From JALOLG01 sp963776935 (GTDB lineage: Bacteria > Actinomycetota > Acidimicrobiia > Acidimicrobiales > Ilumatobacteraceae), in assembly GCA_963776935.1 (NCBI GenBank), contig CAVZOP010000006.1, positions 336,660 to 400,659 of the forward strand: DNA of 64,000 bases. The letters run 5' to 3'. The notes under the pieces were generated by a model. It did no database searches and was not told the origin of the DNA. It saw nothing but the letters and a program-made list of their open reading frames with translations. The translations under genes were made by a program, and so were the position numbers. Of the stretch, positions 9,111 through 18,793 are shown piece after piece (the stretch's first letter is position 1; each line of letters opens with the position of its first letter).

Positions 9111-9221
9111 CCACACCGTGGCAGAACCGGTCGGCGGGGTCGAGCGCGACCTTCAGGGCGCCGAGGCGTGCGGTGTGCTCGGTCCCGAACGCCGACGCCG
9201 AGCGCTCCTGGCGCGCTCCGC

Positions 9222-10076
9222 TCAGTCGAGCTCGCCGGGGGGCGGGTCGGTCGCTGCCTCGATCGCTTCGTGACGGGCGCGGATGAACGGCATCGCCGCT
9301 GGATCGGTGTGGATGTAGAACTGCCGCGAGAGCACTGCGTCGTGGACGAGGTCGGCCACCTGATCGGGTTCGAGCCCGCCGAGCGTCATCTCGGCCAGCG
9401 CCTTGCGCAATTCGACCGACCGTGGGCTCTCGGGCTCGAACGGTGACGGCGCGACGTCCTCCGGCCGGTTGCGGGTGTTCTCGTTGATCCTGGTCTTCAC
9501 GAACCCGGGGCACAGCACGGTGACGCCGACTCCTGGAGCGCGCTGGGCGAGCTCCCCGAACAGGCACTCGGAGAGCGCGACGACACCGTGCTTGGCGGTG
9601 TGGTACGAGGCCGGGACGACCGTGCCTGTGGTGAGTCCGGCCAGCGAGGCGGTGTTCACGATGTGGCCGTCGCCATGGGCCACCAGGTGGGGGGCGAACA
9701 CTCGAACCCCGTTGATCACGCCCCACAGGTCGACGCCGATCACCCATTCCCAGTCCGACGCCGACAGCTCCCACGACGTCTTTCCGAACGGACCGGCGAT
9801 CCCCGCGTTGTTGCACACGAGGTGGGCCCGACCGAACCGCTCGATCGCCGCAGCGAGCAGCCCTTCGACGTCGTCGAGGCGGCGGACGTCGACGCGCAGT
9901 CCGAGCGCCGCGGCGCCGGTTGCCTCGACGGTGGCGACCGCGTCGGCGAGCGCCGGTTCTTCCACGTCGGCCAGTACGACGTTCATCCCGGCCTTGGCGA
10001 AGCGGACGGCCAGGCCGAGCCCGATACCTGATGCCGCTCCGGTGATGACCGCTGTCTTGTTCTCGAGATCGTCCAC
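9222..10076 (-). CDS. Short-chain dehydrogenase/reductase
   Basis: A 284-residue SDR. The cofactor motif TGAASGIG is near residue 12, the acidic residue after strand 2 (LADVEE) favours NAD(H), and NNAG is near residue 90. The catalytic Ser-Tyr-Lys is visible as S-YHTAK around residue 160. The start is ATG. The C-terminal half (LTLGGLEPDQVADLV, then FYIHTDP) is typical of actinobacterial oxidoreductases acting on lipid or aromatic alcohols. It is divergent from the GH172 gene, with only 16 bases between start codons, so the two may share a promoter region. The substrate is unknown. Confidence 0.85.
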   Translation of the reverse strand: MDDLENKTAVITGAASGIGLGLAVRFAKAGMNVVLADVEEPALADAVATVEATGAAALGLRVDVRRLDDVEGLLAAAIERFGRAHLVCNNAGIAGPFGKTSWELSASDWEWVIGVDLWGVINGVRVFAPHLVAHGDGHIVNTASLAGLTTGTVVPASYHTAKHGVVALSECLFGELAQRAPGVGVTVLCPGFVKTRINENTRNRPEDVAPSPFEPESPRSVELRKALAEMTLGGLEPDQVADLVHDAVLSRQFYIHTDPAAMPFIRARHEAIEAATDPPPGELD

Positions 10077-10092
10077 CCCCCATCCTTATCGC

Positions 10093-11187
10093 ATGCTCGA
10101 CGAGAACGGCTCGATGGGATGGAACGGATTGGGTGTCGGCCTCTCGAACCTGTGGCGGATCGCCGACGGCGAGAGTCGTTCGATCAGCCCCGAGAACTTC
10201 ACCGGCGAGAAGGGCCGCGGTGGGATGGCGACCGCGGGCACGGGTGCCGAGCCCGGTCGCGACCTCGGGCAGGGGTGGAAGATCTCGCCGTCGGTGGTGA
10301 TCGAGCCCGGTGCCGAGTTCGTGCTCGCCGACATCCGCGGCTCCGGGGCGATCCAACACATCTGGCTCACCCCGACCGGAGGATGGCGCAACCAGGTCCT
10401 GCGGATGTTCTGGGACGACGATCCGCAGCCGGCGGTCGAGTGCCCGATCGGTGACTTCTTCGGGCTCGGGTGGGGCGAGTACGCCCACATCTCATCGCTC
10501 GCGGTCTGCGTGAACCCCGGCAGTGCCTTCAACTGCTACTGGGAGATGCCGTTCTCGTCGCGTGCTCGGATCACGATCACCAACGAGTCCGAAGCGGACC
10601 GTCGTCTCTACTACCAGATCGACTACACGCTGTGTGAGGTGCCGTCCGACGCCGCCAGGTTCTGCGCCCAGTTCCGACGCGTCAATCCGTTGCCCAAGGG
10701 CGACGTCGTCACGATCGTCGACGGCGTGCGAGGGCGAGGGCACTACGTGGGCACGTCGTGCTCGTGGGGTGTCAACAACAACGGCTGGTGGGGGGAGGGC
10801 GAGCTCAAGTTCTACCTCGACGGCGACGGTGAGTTCCCGACGATCTGCGGCACCGGCACCGAGGACTACTTCGGCGGTTCGTACAACTTCGACATCGGCG
10901 GGCGGTACGTCGAGTTCACGACGCCGTACGCCGGGATGCCGCTGGTCGTGCGACCGGACGGCACGTACCGGTCGCAACAGCGTTTCAGCCTCTACCGCTG
11001 GCACCTCACCGATCCGATCCGCTTCCGGTCCGATCTGCGCGTCACGATGCAGGCACTGGGATGGCGGCGCGGCGGGCGGTACCTGCAACTGCAGGACGAC
11101 ATCTCGACGGTCGCCTACTGGTACCAGACGCTGCCGCTCGCGGCGTACCCGCAGCTGCCGGACCGGGAGGCCCGGGAGATCATCTGA
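10093..11187 (+). CDS. DUF2961 / glycoside hydrolase family 172 protein
   Basis: About 364 residues covering the whole DUF2961 domain. Hallmarks are an early SxENFTGEKG-like block, IQHIWLT, and the catalytic-site region GEGELKFYLDGD followed by TICGTGTEDYFGGS. GH172 members include difructose-anhydride synthases and alpha-fructofuranosidases or arabinofuranosidases, so a furanoside substrate is likely. No signal peptide is visible, suggesting a cytoplasmic enzyme on imported oligosaccharide. ATG 10093 is used; a second Met lies five codons in. It is followed 67 bases later by the pirin gene in the same direction. Confidence 0.85.
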   Translation: MLDENGSMGWNGLGVGLSNLWRIADGESRSISPENFTGEKGRGGMATAGTGAEPGRDLGQGWKISPSVVIEPGAEFVLADIRGSGAIQHIWLTPTGGWRNQVLRMFWDDDPQPAVECPIGDFFGLGWGEYAHISSLAVCVNPGSAFNCYWEMPFSSRARITITNESEADRRLYYQIDYTLCEVPSDAARFCAQFRRVNPLPKGDVVTIVDGVRGRGHYVGTSCSWGVNNNGWWGEGELKFYLDGDGEFPTICGTGTEDYFGGSYNFDIGGRYVEFTTPYAGMPLVVRPDGTYRSQQRFSLYRWHLTDPIRFRSDLRVTMQALGWRRGGRYLQLQDDISTVAYWYQTLPLAAYPQLPDREAREII

Positions 11188-11254
11188 CCATCGGCGGCGC
11201 GGGCACGGCGATGTCCGTGCCAAGCTTGGGCATGGTCCTGCGACGGACAGGCCG

Positions 11255-12214
11255 ATGAGCGGTCCGGTCACGCCCGTCGACGCCCCGCTCGACCGAGGAG
11301 GGACGCCGCCCGAGGATCATCCGTGCGTCGAGCTCACGCCCAGCCACGAGACGCGGGTCGGTGAGTTGCGGGTCCGCCGGGCGTTGCCCCGGCGAGCTCG
11401 CCGAAGTGTCGGAGCGTGGTGCTTCCTCGATCACATGGGACCAGCAGCCGTCACCGAGGAGCGCGGTGTCGACATCGGACCGCACCCCCACATCGGGCTG
11501 CAGACGGTGACGTGGTTGTTCGACGGTGAGATCCTCCACCGCGACAGCCTCGGTTCCGAGCAGGTGATCCGTCCCGGCCAGCTGAACCTGATGACCGCCG
11601 GCCGCGGCGTCGCCCACGCCGAGGAGGCGACGGGCCGGTACCGCGGCGAGCTCCACGGCATGCAGCTGTGGGTCGCTCAACCGGACGCGACGCGCGATGG
11701 TCCAGCGGCGTTCGAGCACCATGCCGACCTCCCGGCGCTCGAGCTCGAGCATGGCGTCGCGACGGTCATCGTCGGCCATGTCGGCGATGTCTCGTCGCCC
11801 GCCAGGCGCGACAGCGACCACGTCGGGATCGAGCTCGACCTCCGTCGGGGTACGAGCGTGGTGCCGCTCGACCCGATGGCCGAGTACGCGCTCGTGATCG
11901 CCACCGGCGCGATGCGCGTCGGTGTCCGTGATGTCGAACCCGGCGGTCTCGCCTACCTCGGCACCGGGCGCGACGAGGTGGCGCTGACCATCACCGCTCC
12001 CGCGCGCGGGTTGCTGATCGGCGGGATCCCGCTCGACGAGCCATTGCTGATGTGGTGGAACTTCGTCGCTCGCACGCGCTCGGAGATCTCCGAGGCGTAC
12101 GACGACTGGACCGCCGCCAGCGAGCGCTTCGGCACCGTGAACTCGCGGTTGCCACGGATCCCGGCCGACCCGCCGGTGTGGCACACCCAGCGCCCGATCA
12201 ATCCTCGAGAATGA
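11255..12214 (+). CDS. Pirin family protein
   Basis: A 319-residue bicupin. The metal-binding signature of the N-terminal pirin cupin is seen as HPHIGLQTVTW (about residue 72) and GRGVAHAEE (about 115), giving the usual three His and one Glu. The C-terminal cupin follows and ends LLIGGIPLDEPLLMWWNF, a block conserved in bacterial pirins. Members act as quercetin dioxygenases or redox-responsive regulators. The 3' end overlaps the convergent soxR gene by 17 bases. Confidence 0.9.
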   Translation: MSGPVTPVDAPLDRGGTPPEDHPCVELTPSHETRVGELRVRRALPRRARRSVGAWCFLDHMGPAAVTEERGVDIGPHPHIGLQTVTWLFDGEILHRDSLGSEQVIRPGQLNLMTAGRGVAHAEEATGRYRGELHGMQLWVAQPDATRDGPAAFEHHADLPALELEHGVATVIVGHVGDVSSPARRDSDHVGIELDLRRGTSVVPLDPMAEYALVIATGAMRVGVRDVEPGGLAYLGTGRDEVALTITAPARGLLIGGIPLDEPLLMWWNFVARTRSEISEAYDDWTAASERFGTVNSRLPRIPADPPVWHTQRPINPRE

Positions 12215-12632
12215 ATCGGGGACCGGGACCGCGCGATGCGGCTTCGTCGTCGGGGTTGGCGAGCTTGCAGTAGCCGAGCGTGAGGCAGCCGCAGCCGATG
12301 CAGCCGTCGAGGCGATCGCGCAACCGCTCGAGCATGCGGATCTGGGCATCGAGGCGGGGACGCCACGAGGTGGAGAGGCGCTCCCAGTCCTTGTGGTTCG
12401 GTGTCCGGTTCGCTGGGAGCGAGGCCAATGCGACCCGGATCTCGTCGAGCGTCAGGCCGACCTGCTGGGCGACGCGGATGAACGACACTCTCCGCAACGT
12501 GTCGCGGGTGTATCGCCGTTGGCCGCCCGTTGAGCGGGTGGCGCGGATCAGGTCCTCCGCCTCGTAGTAACGGAGCGCCGACGGGGCGACACCGGTGCGG
12601 TCGGCCAGCGCCCCGATCGTCAACGTGTCCAT
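12198..12632 (-). CDS. soxR: Redox-sensing MerR-family regulator SoxR
   Basis: A 144-residue regulator. The N-terminal MerR winged helix is VAPSALRYYEAEDLI..GGQRRYT. A dimerisation helix follows, then the diagnostic [2Fe-2S] cluster loop CIGCGCLTLGYC with four cysteines in the SoxR spacing. The protein is activated by redox-cycling compounds or superoxide. It is transcribed away from the ABC exporter, and a 15-bp palindrome lies between them. In actinobacteria SoxR usually controls exporters and oxidoreductases rather than soxS, which fits this arrangement. Confidence 0.93.
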   Translation of the reverse strand: MDTLTIGALADRTGVAPSALRYYEAEDLIRATRSTGGQRRYTRDTLRRVSFIRVAQQVGLTLDEIRVALASLPANRTPNHKDWERLSTSWRPRLDAQIRMLERLRDRLDGCIGCGCLTLGYCKLANPDDEAASRGPGPRFILED

Positions 12633-12672
12633 CGCCCGGTGTCCATGTGACGAACGCTACGCACGAAACACC

Positions 12673-12687
12673 TTGACTTCAAGTCAA
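12673..12687. promoter_or_regulatory. Putative SoxR operator
   Basis: TTGACTT-C-AAGTCAA is a perfect odd palindrome in the 122-base gap between divergent soxR and the ABC exporter. TTGACT can serve as a -35 element on both strands, as expected for MerR-family promoters where the regulator binds within the spacer region. Confidence 0.6.
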
Positions 12688-12754
12688 CTTTAACAACTAC
12701 CGTGGGCAAGGGACGCTCGGAACCGGCCGCGCGACCGACGGGAAGGACCATGAC

Positions 12755-14779
12755 GTGACCGACGTCAGCATGTGGATGGCGCTCGAGAGCGCGATGCAAC
12801 AAGACGGCAAGCACCGTCGATCCGTGAGCCGCCAGACATTGCGGCGGGTGGCGGCGTTCGCCAGGCCGCACCTGCGCACCATCGTCGCCTTCCTCGTCCT
12901 GGCCACCGGATCCGCGGTGCTCGGCGTCGCCGCACCCGTGCTGGCCGGGCGCGCCGTCGACGCGATCGTCGAGAACCGTGCCACATCGACGGTGGTCGGG
13001 TTGGCGGTGCTGATCGGCGTGATCGCCCTCGTCGACTCGATCGTCGGCCTCCTCGAACGGCTCCAGTCGTCGCGACTCGGCGAGGGGCTGATCCTCGATC
13101 TGCGCCGGCGGGTGTTCGAGCACGTGCAGAGCATGCCGATCGCGTTCTTCACGCGAACCCACACCGGGGCACTCGTCAGCCGGCTCAACAACGACGTGAT
13201 CGGAGCGCAGCGGGCGTTCACCTCGGCGCTGTCGGGCGTCGTCACCAACTTCATCGCACTCGTCCTGACGGCGGCCGTGATGTTGAGCTTGTCGTGGCAG
13301 ATCACGGTGCTGGCGCTGGTCCTGCTCCCGATCTTCGTGATCCCGGCCCGCCGGGTCGGCGCCAAGGTGGGCGCCCTCGAACGTGAGGCCACCGAGCACA
13401 ACGCGGCGATGACGTCGCAGATGACCGAACGCTTCTCGGCTCCGGGAGCGACGCTGGTCAAGCTGTTCGGCCGCCCCGCCGACGAGGCGCGCGAGTTCGG
13501 TCGCCGTGCGCAGCGCGTGAACGACATCGGGATCCGGTCGGCGATGGCGATGGTCGTGTTCCTCAGGGCGCTGACGCTGGTCTCCGGCCTGGCCCAGGCG
13601 TTGATCTACGGGCTCGGCGGATACCTCGCCCTGGAGGGCAACCTCGATCCCGGCACGGTCGTCACGATGGCGCTGCTCCTGAACCGGCTCTACGCGCCGC
13701 TGACCGCGCTCGCCACGGCCCGCCTCGACGTGGTGACCGCGCTCGTCAGCTTCGAGCGGGTCTTCGAGGTGCTCGACATCGAGCCGATGATCGTCGAGCG
13801 TTCCGACCCCGCAGACGTGCCCGACGGACCGGTGGCGGTCGAGTTCGACCACGTCCACTTCAGCTATCCCACGGCGAACCAGGTCTCGCTCGCCTCGCTC
13901 GAGGAGGTCGCCGTCCTCGACGACAATGCCGCCACCGAGGTGCTGCACGGGGTGTCGTTCCGGGTCGAGCCCGGACAGACGGTCGCACTGGTCGGGTCGT
14001 CAGGGGCGGGCAAGTCGACGATCGCGTCCCTCGTGCCGCGGCTCTACGACGTCGGTGAGGGTGCGGTGCGCTTGTCGGGGACCGATGTGCGTGACCTCTC
14101 GTTCGAGTCGATCCGGGCGACGGTCGGCGTGGTGACCCAGGACGGCCACCTGTTCCACGACTCGATCCGAGCCAACCTGCGCTACGCCGCTCCGGACGCG
14201 ACCGACAGCGAGCTGTGGGACGCGATCGACAGCGCCCGCCTCGGCGACCTCGTGCGCTCGCTCCCCGACGGGCTCGACACGGTCGTCGGCGAGCGCGGCT
14301 ACCGGCTCTCGGGCGGTGAGCGCCAGCGTCTGACGATCGCCCGATTGCTGCTGGCCAAGCCACGGGTCGTGATCCTCGACGAGGCGACCGCCCATCTCGA
14401 CTCGCAGTCGGAGGTTGCCGTCCAAGAGGCACTCGTCGCCGCCCTCGAGGGCAGGACTGCGCTCGTGATCGCCCACCGGCTGTCGACGATCCGGGCCGCC
14501 GACGCGATCCTCGTGATCGACGCCGGACGGGTCGTCGAGCGCGGCACCCACTCCGAGTTGCTCGCCGCCGGCGGCCGGTACAGCGAGCTGTACCACACCC
14601 AGTTCGCCACTTCTGATTCGGCGGCGAAGCGGCTGACGCCGCCGCCGCCGGACCGGGGCTTCGATTCTGAACGACGGGTCCTGGACCCGATCGAGCGCGC
14701 TGCGAGACGCTTAACGCCTATTGCACGCGTTATAGCGCGCGTTGCCGTCAAGGCGGAGTGGCGGGCGGCCGATACGTAG
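12755..14779 (+). CDS. ABC exporter (fused permease-ATPase), SoxR-linked
   Basis: A 674-residue half-transporter. Residues about 40-320 hold the six-helix ABC exporter membrane domain. The ATPase domain has Walker A GSSGAGKST (about 413), signature LSGGERQRL (about 518), Walker B VVILDEAT and H-loop IAHRLS. GTG 12755 is preceded by GGAAGGAC; the nearer ATG 12750 runs into a stop at once. It resembles MsbA/LmrA-type multidrug or lipid exporters. The divergent soxR and shared palindrome suggest induction by redox-active compounds. A 50-residue Pro/Arg-rich tail extends beyond the usual ATPase end. Confidence 0.87.
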   Translation: MTDVSMWMALESAMQQDGKHRRSVSRQTLRRVAAFARPHLRTIVAFLVLATGSAVLGVAAPVLAGRAVDAIVENRATSTVVGLAVLIGVIALVDSIVGLLERLQSSRLGEGLILDLRRRVFEHVQSMPIAFFTRTHTGALVSRLNNDVIGAQRAFTSALSGVVTNFIALVLTAAVMLSLSWQITVLALVLLPIFVIPARRVGAKVGALEREATEHNAAMTSQMTERFSAPGATLVKLFGRPADEAREFGRRAQRVNDIGIRSAMAMVVFLRALTLVSGLAQALIYGLGGYLALEGNLDPGTVVTMALLLNRLYAPLTALATARLDVVTALVSFERVFEVLDIEPMIVERSDPADVPDGPVAVEFDHVHFSYPTANQVSLASLEEVAVLDDNAATEVLHGVSFRVEPGQTVALVGSSGAGKSTIASLVPRLYDVGEGAVRLSGTDVRDLSFESIRATVGVVTQDGHLFHDSIRANLRYAAPDATDSELWDAIDSARLGDLVRSLPDGLDTVVGERGYRLSGGERQRLTIARLLLAKPRVVILDEATAHLDSQSEVAVQEALVAALEGRTALVIAHRLSTIRAADAILVIDAGRVVERGTHSELLAAGGRYSELYHTQFATSDSAAKRLTPPPPDRGFDSERRVLDPIERAARRLTPIARVIARVAVKAEWRAADT

Positions 14780-14811
14780 CGGCACGGACGGTTGCGCCCG
14801 CGCTGACGCGC

Positions 14812-17388
14812 ATGGAGAACGAGCCGATGGAGACCGAGCAGGAGGGTGCGGCTCTCGATCCCGCCGCCTCCAGCCAACCGGTCTCGGATCGGGTCCCGAA
14901 CGGCGTGGCCACCGTCCGGAGTTCGACTGAATCGAATCTCGAGCTGCTGGCGGGCCGCAACCACTACCGCCGCGTCGTGCAGGCGCTCAGCGAAGGTGTC
15001 CTCGTCCAGGATCGGTCCGGCACGATCCTGAGCGTCAACCACGCGGCCGCCGAGATCCTCGGCATGGACGTGACGACGCTGCCCGGGCACAGCACCGCAG
15101 GAGTCCCGTGGGACATCGTCGACGAACACGGGGTTGCGGTGGCGCCCGGGGATCGGCCGGGACGCCGGTGCATCGAGACCGGACAGCCGTCGATCGACGA
15201 GGTGTTCGGCTTGCATTCGCCCGGCCACCCAATGAAGTGGATCGAGATCGACGCCCGCCCGCTGTTCCTCACGGGTGAGGCCTTGCCGTACGCCGTGGTG
15301 TCGACCGTGCGTGACATCACCGCTCGGGTGTTGGCCGAGCGCGCCGTCGCCGCCGCTGAGCACCGCCATCAGCTGGTGCTCGCCAATGCCGCCGAGGGCT
15401 ACCACGTCGTCGACACCAACGGGATGGTGCTCGAGGCGAACCCTCTGGTCACCGCCGCGTCGGAGCTGGTCGATGGCGGGCGGCTGACCTTCCACCACCT
15501 CGACGCCGCCGATCGTCAGACCATGCTCGACGTGTTGGCGAAGGTGCTCGAACAGCCTGGCGTGACCGTCCACGCCGATGTCAACGTTCGCCAGGCGTCA
15601 GGCGAGGACTGCTGGCTCGAGTTCAGCGTCACCAACCACCTCGACGACCCGGCGGTCGACGGCATCGTCTTCAACCACCGTGACGTCACCGCCCGCCGCG
15701 CCGCCGAGTACTCGATCCGCTTCCAGGCCGACCTGCTCGACGCCGCCGGTCAGGCCATCATCGGCACCGACCGCCGCGGACGGATCATGTTCTGGAACAA
15801 GGCGGCGACGCGAATCTACGGGTTCACCCGCGACGAGGTCGTCGGTCGCTTCGTCCCGCACGTCGTCCCGCCGGTCGACAGTGACGCCCAGATGGTCGAG
15901 CTGACCGCCTGCCTCGCCCGTGGCGACACGTGGTCGGGTGACCTGTGGATCCGCTGCAAGGATCGCACGCTGGTCCAGGTGTTCATGACCACGACCCCCG
16001 TTCGCGATGCGGCCGGCGAGTTCCTCGCCGTTGTCGGTGTGTCGACCGACATCACCGAACGCAAGCTGGCCGAGAGCGAGCTCGCCCGGCTGGCGTTGCA
16101 CGACCCGCTGACCGATCTCCCGAACCGGCTGCTCCTCGTCAACCGGCTCGACGAGCTCCTGGTCCGGCGCGAATTGCACGGCGACGCGGTCGTCGTGCTC
16201 TTCATCGACCTCGACCGGTTCAAGGTCATCAACGACGGGATCGGGCATCAGACCGGTGACGAGGTGCTCCGGGCCGCCGCCCAACGTCTCGCCGCGGCGT
16301 TCCCCGACGAGTTCATCGCTCGCTTCGGCGGAGACGAGTTCGTCCTCGTGCATTCGGCGCCGACCTGGATCGACACCGACGTGCTGGCGGCTCGCGTCCA
16401 CGCCGTGTTCGAACGACCCATCGCCGTCAACGGCTACGAGCTGTTCCTGACGGCGAGCGTCGGCGTTTCCCACGCCACGGATCACGACACGAGCGAGACC
16501 CTCCTCCGCGATGCCGACTCGGCCATGTACGAGGCCAAGGATGGCGGACGGTCACGGACCACGGTGTTCGACGAGACGTTGCGCGAGCGGGCCACGCGTC
16601 GCCTCGACTGGGAGAACTCGCTGCGCCACGCACTCGATCGGACCGAGTTCCGGCTCGTGTACCAGCCCGTCGTCGCATTGTCCGACGGCGCGCCGGTCGG
16701 CTTCGAGGCGCTGCTGCGATGGGACCATCCGACGCTCGGCGCCGTCAGCCCGGCGGACTTCATCCCTGTCGCCGAGGACACCGGGAGCATCGTCGAGATC
16801 GGCGCCTGGGTCATCGCCGAGGCCGTGGGCCAGCTCGGGACGTGGGACCGCGAGCTCGGCATCGACGACCTGTGGATGACCGTGAACGTGTCGACCCGAC
16901 AGCTGGCGACGCCGTCGCTCGTCGGGATCATCCAGGCGGCGCTGACCGAAGCGGGCATCGAGCCGGGCCGTCTCCACCTCGAGATCACCGAGACGGCATT
17001 GATCCTCGACGACGACCGGTCGCTCAAGACGCTGCAAGCGCTGCGCGACATGGGGGTCAGATTGGCGATCGACGACTTCGGCACCGGCTACTCGTCGCTC
17101 ACGTATCTCAAGCAGCTCCCGATCGACGTGCTCAAGATCGATCGGTCCTTCGTCGACGGGCTCGGCACCGACCCCAACGACACGTCGATCGTGCGCATGA
17201 TCTTGAGCCTCGCGTCGGCACTCGACCTCACCGCGATCGCCGAAGGTGTCGAGACCCAGCTCCAGCTCGATGCCCTCTGCGAGTACGGATGTGAGCTCGG
17301 CCAGGGGTATCTCTGGAGTCCGGGACTGCCGGCCGACGAGCTGGTGGCGTGGCTCGATCGCACGGCCGCCTACGCCCGCAACCGATGA
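14812..17388 (+). CDS. PAS-GGDEF-EAL cyclic-di-GMP signalling protein
   Basis: About 858 residues in a soluble multidomain layout. Three PAS-like domains (about 50-165, 180-295, 300-420) are followed by a GGDEF domain with intact A-site RFGGDEF (about 515). The EAL domain has EALLRW, VNVSTRQ, EITETAL and DDFGTGYSSL, all residues needed for phosphodiesterase activity. Both cyclase and phosphodiesterase halves therefore look active. No RxxD inhibitory site precedes GGDEF, and no membrane helix is seen, so the PAS domains probably sense a cytoplasmic cue. ATG 14812 follows the exporter stop by 32 bases. Confidence 0.9.
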   Translation: MENEPMETEQEGAALDPAASSQPVSDRVPNGVATVRSSTESNLELLAGRNHYRRVVQALSEGVLVQDRSGTILSVNHAAAEILGMDVTTLPGHSTAGVPWDIVDEHGVAVAPGDRPGRRCIETGQPSIDEVFGLHSPGHPMKWIEIDARPLFLTGEALPYAVVSTVRDITARVLAERAVAAAEHRHQLVLANAAEGYHVVDTNGMVLEANPLVTAASELVDGGRLTFHHLDAADRQTMLDVLAKVLEQPGVTVHADVNVRQASGEDCWLEFSVTNHLDDPAVDGIVFNHRDVTARRAAEYSIRFQADLLDAAGQAIIGTDRRGRIMFWNKAATRIYGFTRDEVVGRFVPHVVPPVDSDAQMVELTACLARGDTWSGDLWIRCKDRTLVQVFMTTTPVRDAAGEFLAVVGVSTDITERKLAESELARLALHDPLTDLPNRLLLVNRLDELLVRRELHGDAVVVLFIDLDRFKVINDGIGHQTGDEVLRAAAQRLAAAFPDEFIARFGGDEFVLVHSAPTWIDTDVLAARVHAVFERPIAVNGYELFLTASVGVSHATDHDTSETLLRDADSAMYEAKDGGRSRTTVFDETLRERATRRLDWENSLRHALDRTEFRLVYQPVVALSDGAPVGFEALLRWDHPTLGAVSPADFIPVAEDTGSIVEIGAWVIAEAVGQLGTWDRELGIDDLWMTVNVSTRQLATPSLVGIIQAALTEAGIEPGRLHLEITETALILDDDRSLKTLQALRDMGVRLAIDDFGTGYSSLTYLKQLPIDVLKIDRSFVDGLGTDPNDTSIVRMILSLASALDLTAIAEGVETQLQLDALCEYGCELGQGYLWSPGLPADELVAWLDRTAAYARNR

Positions 17389-17395
17389 TGGGGAC

Positions 17396-18622
17396 TTGAC
17401 CAGCAGCACGGGGCGCTACGACGTGATCGTCGTCGGTGGTGGCATCGTCGGTCTGGCGACCGCGTTCGCATTGCACCGCGCCGACTCCAAGCGCCGGCTC
17501 GCCGTCGTCGAGCGGGAAGCCGCGCTCGGGACGCACCAGTCCGGCAACAACTCCAACGTCATCCACTCCGGGCTGTACTACGCGCCCGGCAGCCTCAAGG
17601 CCAAGCTCGCCGTGCAGGGCAACCGAGAGACGGTCGCGTTCTGCCGCGCCCACGATCTTCCGTACGAGGTGTGCGGCAAGGTCGTGGTCGCCACGTCGAC
17701 CGGTGAGCTGCCGCGGATGGCGGAGCTCGCACGCCGCGGCCGCCTCAACGGTGTCGAGGTCGAGGAGCTCACGCTCACCGAGCTCGCCCGGTACGAGCCG
17801 AACGTACGGGCGATTGCCGCCCTCCACGTGCCGTCGACCGGTATCTGCGACTTCCGTCTCGTCACCGAGCAGCTGGGGAGCTTGCTCGCCGACGCCGGCG
17901 TCGACATCCACACCGACCACCCGGTGGACTCTGTCGCCCGGCGTGGTGACGACGTGGTCGTCCGTGGACCATGGGGCGAGATGCTGGCAGGGCGGGCGGT
18001 GGCGTGCGCCGGGCTGCGCTGCGACGAACTGGCGAGATCCTCGGGCGCCGATCCGCAGGTCCGCATCGTCCCGTTCCGGGGCGAGTACTCGAACGTGCGT
18101 GAACCGGCCGCCGGCCTCGTTCGCGGTCTCGTCTATCCGGTCCCCGACCCGGCGTTCCCGTTCCTCGGCGTGCACGCGACCCGCGGGATCGACGGCCACG
18201 TCCATGTCGGCCCGAACGCCGTGCTGGCGCTGGCGCGCGAGGGGTACTCGTGGCGCATCGTGAAGCCGCGTGAGCTGGCTCGCACGCTCGCCTACCCGGG
18301 CCTCCTCCGCCTGGCGCGCAAGCACTGGCGGTACGGGCTCGGCGAGGTCCACCGATCGTTGTCACGAACGGCGATGGTGAAGCAGCTGCAGCGGATGTTC
18401 CCGGACATCCGCGCGACCGACCTCGAACGGGCGGGAGCCGGCGTCCGCGCCCAGGCCGTGCGCCGCGATGGCGGGCTGGTCGACGACTTCTTGTTCGTGC
18501 AGAACGATCCGGCGATCCTGCACGTGCTGAACGCGCCGTCGCCGGCGGCCACCGCGGCCTTGCCGATCGGGGTCGAGATCGTGCGCCGCCTGACCGGCGA
18601 ACACGTCCCACCGTTCGAATAG
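17396..18622 (+). CDS. lhgO: L-2-hydroxyglutarate oxidase
   Basis: About 408 residues from TTG 17396, just after the upstream gene's stop; the frame is open further upstream but only as a shadow of the EAL gene. The FAD-binding start is DVIVVGGGIVGLATA. The family hallmark GTHQSGNNSNVIHSGLYY is present, as is the C-terminal block GAGVRAQAV. LhgO oxidises L-2-hydroxyglutarate to 2-oxoglutarate, feeding electrons to the respiratory chain and repairing side-products of dehydrogenases. Length fits the family (about 400-420). Confidence 0.9.
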   Translation: MTSSTGRYDVIVVGGGIVGLATAFALHRADSKRRLAVVEREAALGTHQSGNNSNVIHSGLYYAPGSLKAKLAVQGNRETVAFCRAHDLPYEVCGKVVVATSTGELPRMAELARRGRLNGVEVEELTLTELARYEPNVRAIAALHVPSTGICDFRLVTEQLGSLLADAGVDIHTDHPVDSVARRGDDVVVRGPWGEMLAGRAVACAGLRCDELARSSGADPQVRIVPFRGEYSNVREPAAGLVRGLVYPVPDPAFPFLGVHATRGIDGHVHVGPNAVLALAREGYSWRIVKPRELARTLAYPGLLRLARKHWRYGLGEVHRSLSRTAMVKQLQRMFPDIRATDLERAGAGVRAQAVRRDGGLVDDFLFVQNDPAILHVLNAPSPAATAALPIGVEIVRRLTGEHVPPFE

Positions 18623-18793
18623 GCCGAACGGTCTTCGACCGGCCCGACCTTCAAACGGGTGCTCGACCGGGCGGTCACCGCCCACGTCGCCAACGAGCAT
18701 CGTCTCCTGTCGGCACTCGACGAGCGTGATGCGCGCGCCCTCGATCGCGTCAGCCGCAAACTGCTGGCGTCGCTCGAGCCGTCCGGCGACTGA
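18623..18793 (+). pseudogene. MarR-family C-terminal remnant
   Basis: Directly after the lhgO stop the same frame stays open for about 56 codons and ends at TGA 18793. The part from FKRVL onward (AHVANEHRLL, then DRVSRKLLASLE) resembles the final dimerisation helices of MarR regulators. No winged-helix DNA-binding part precedes it, so it looks like a truncated relic. GTG 18659 could start a 44-residue peptide, but I see no ribosome-binding site. Confidence 0.4.
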
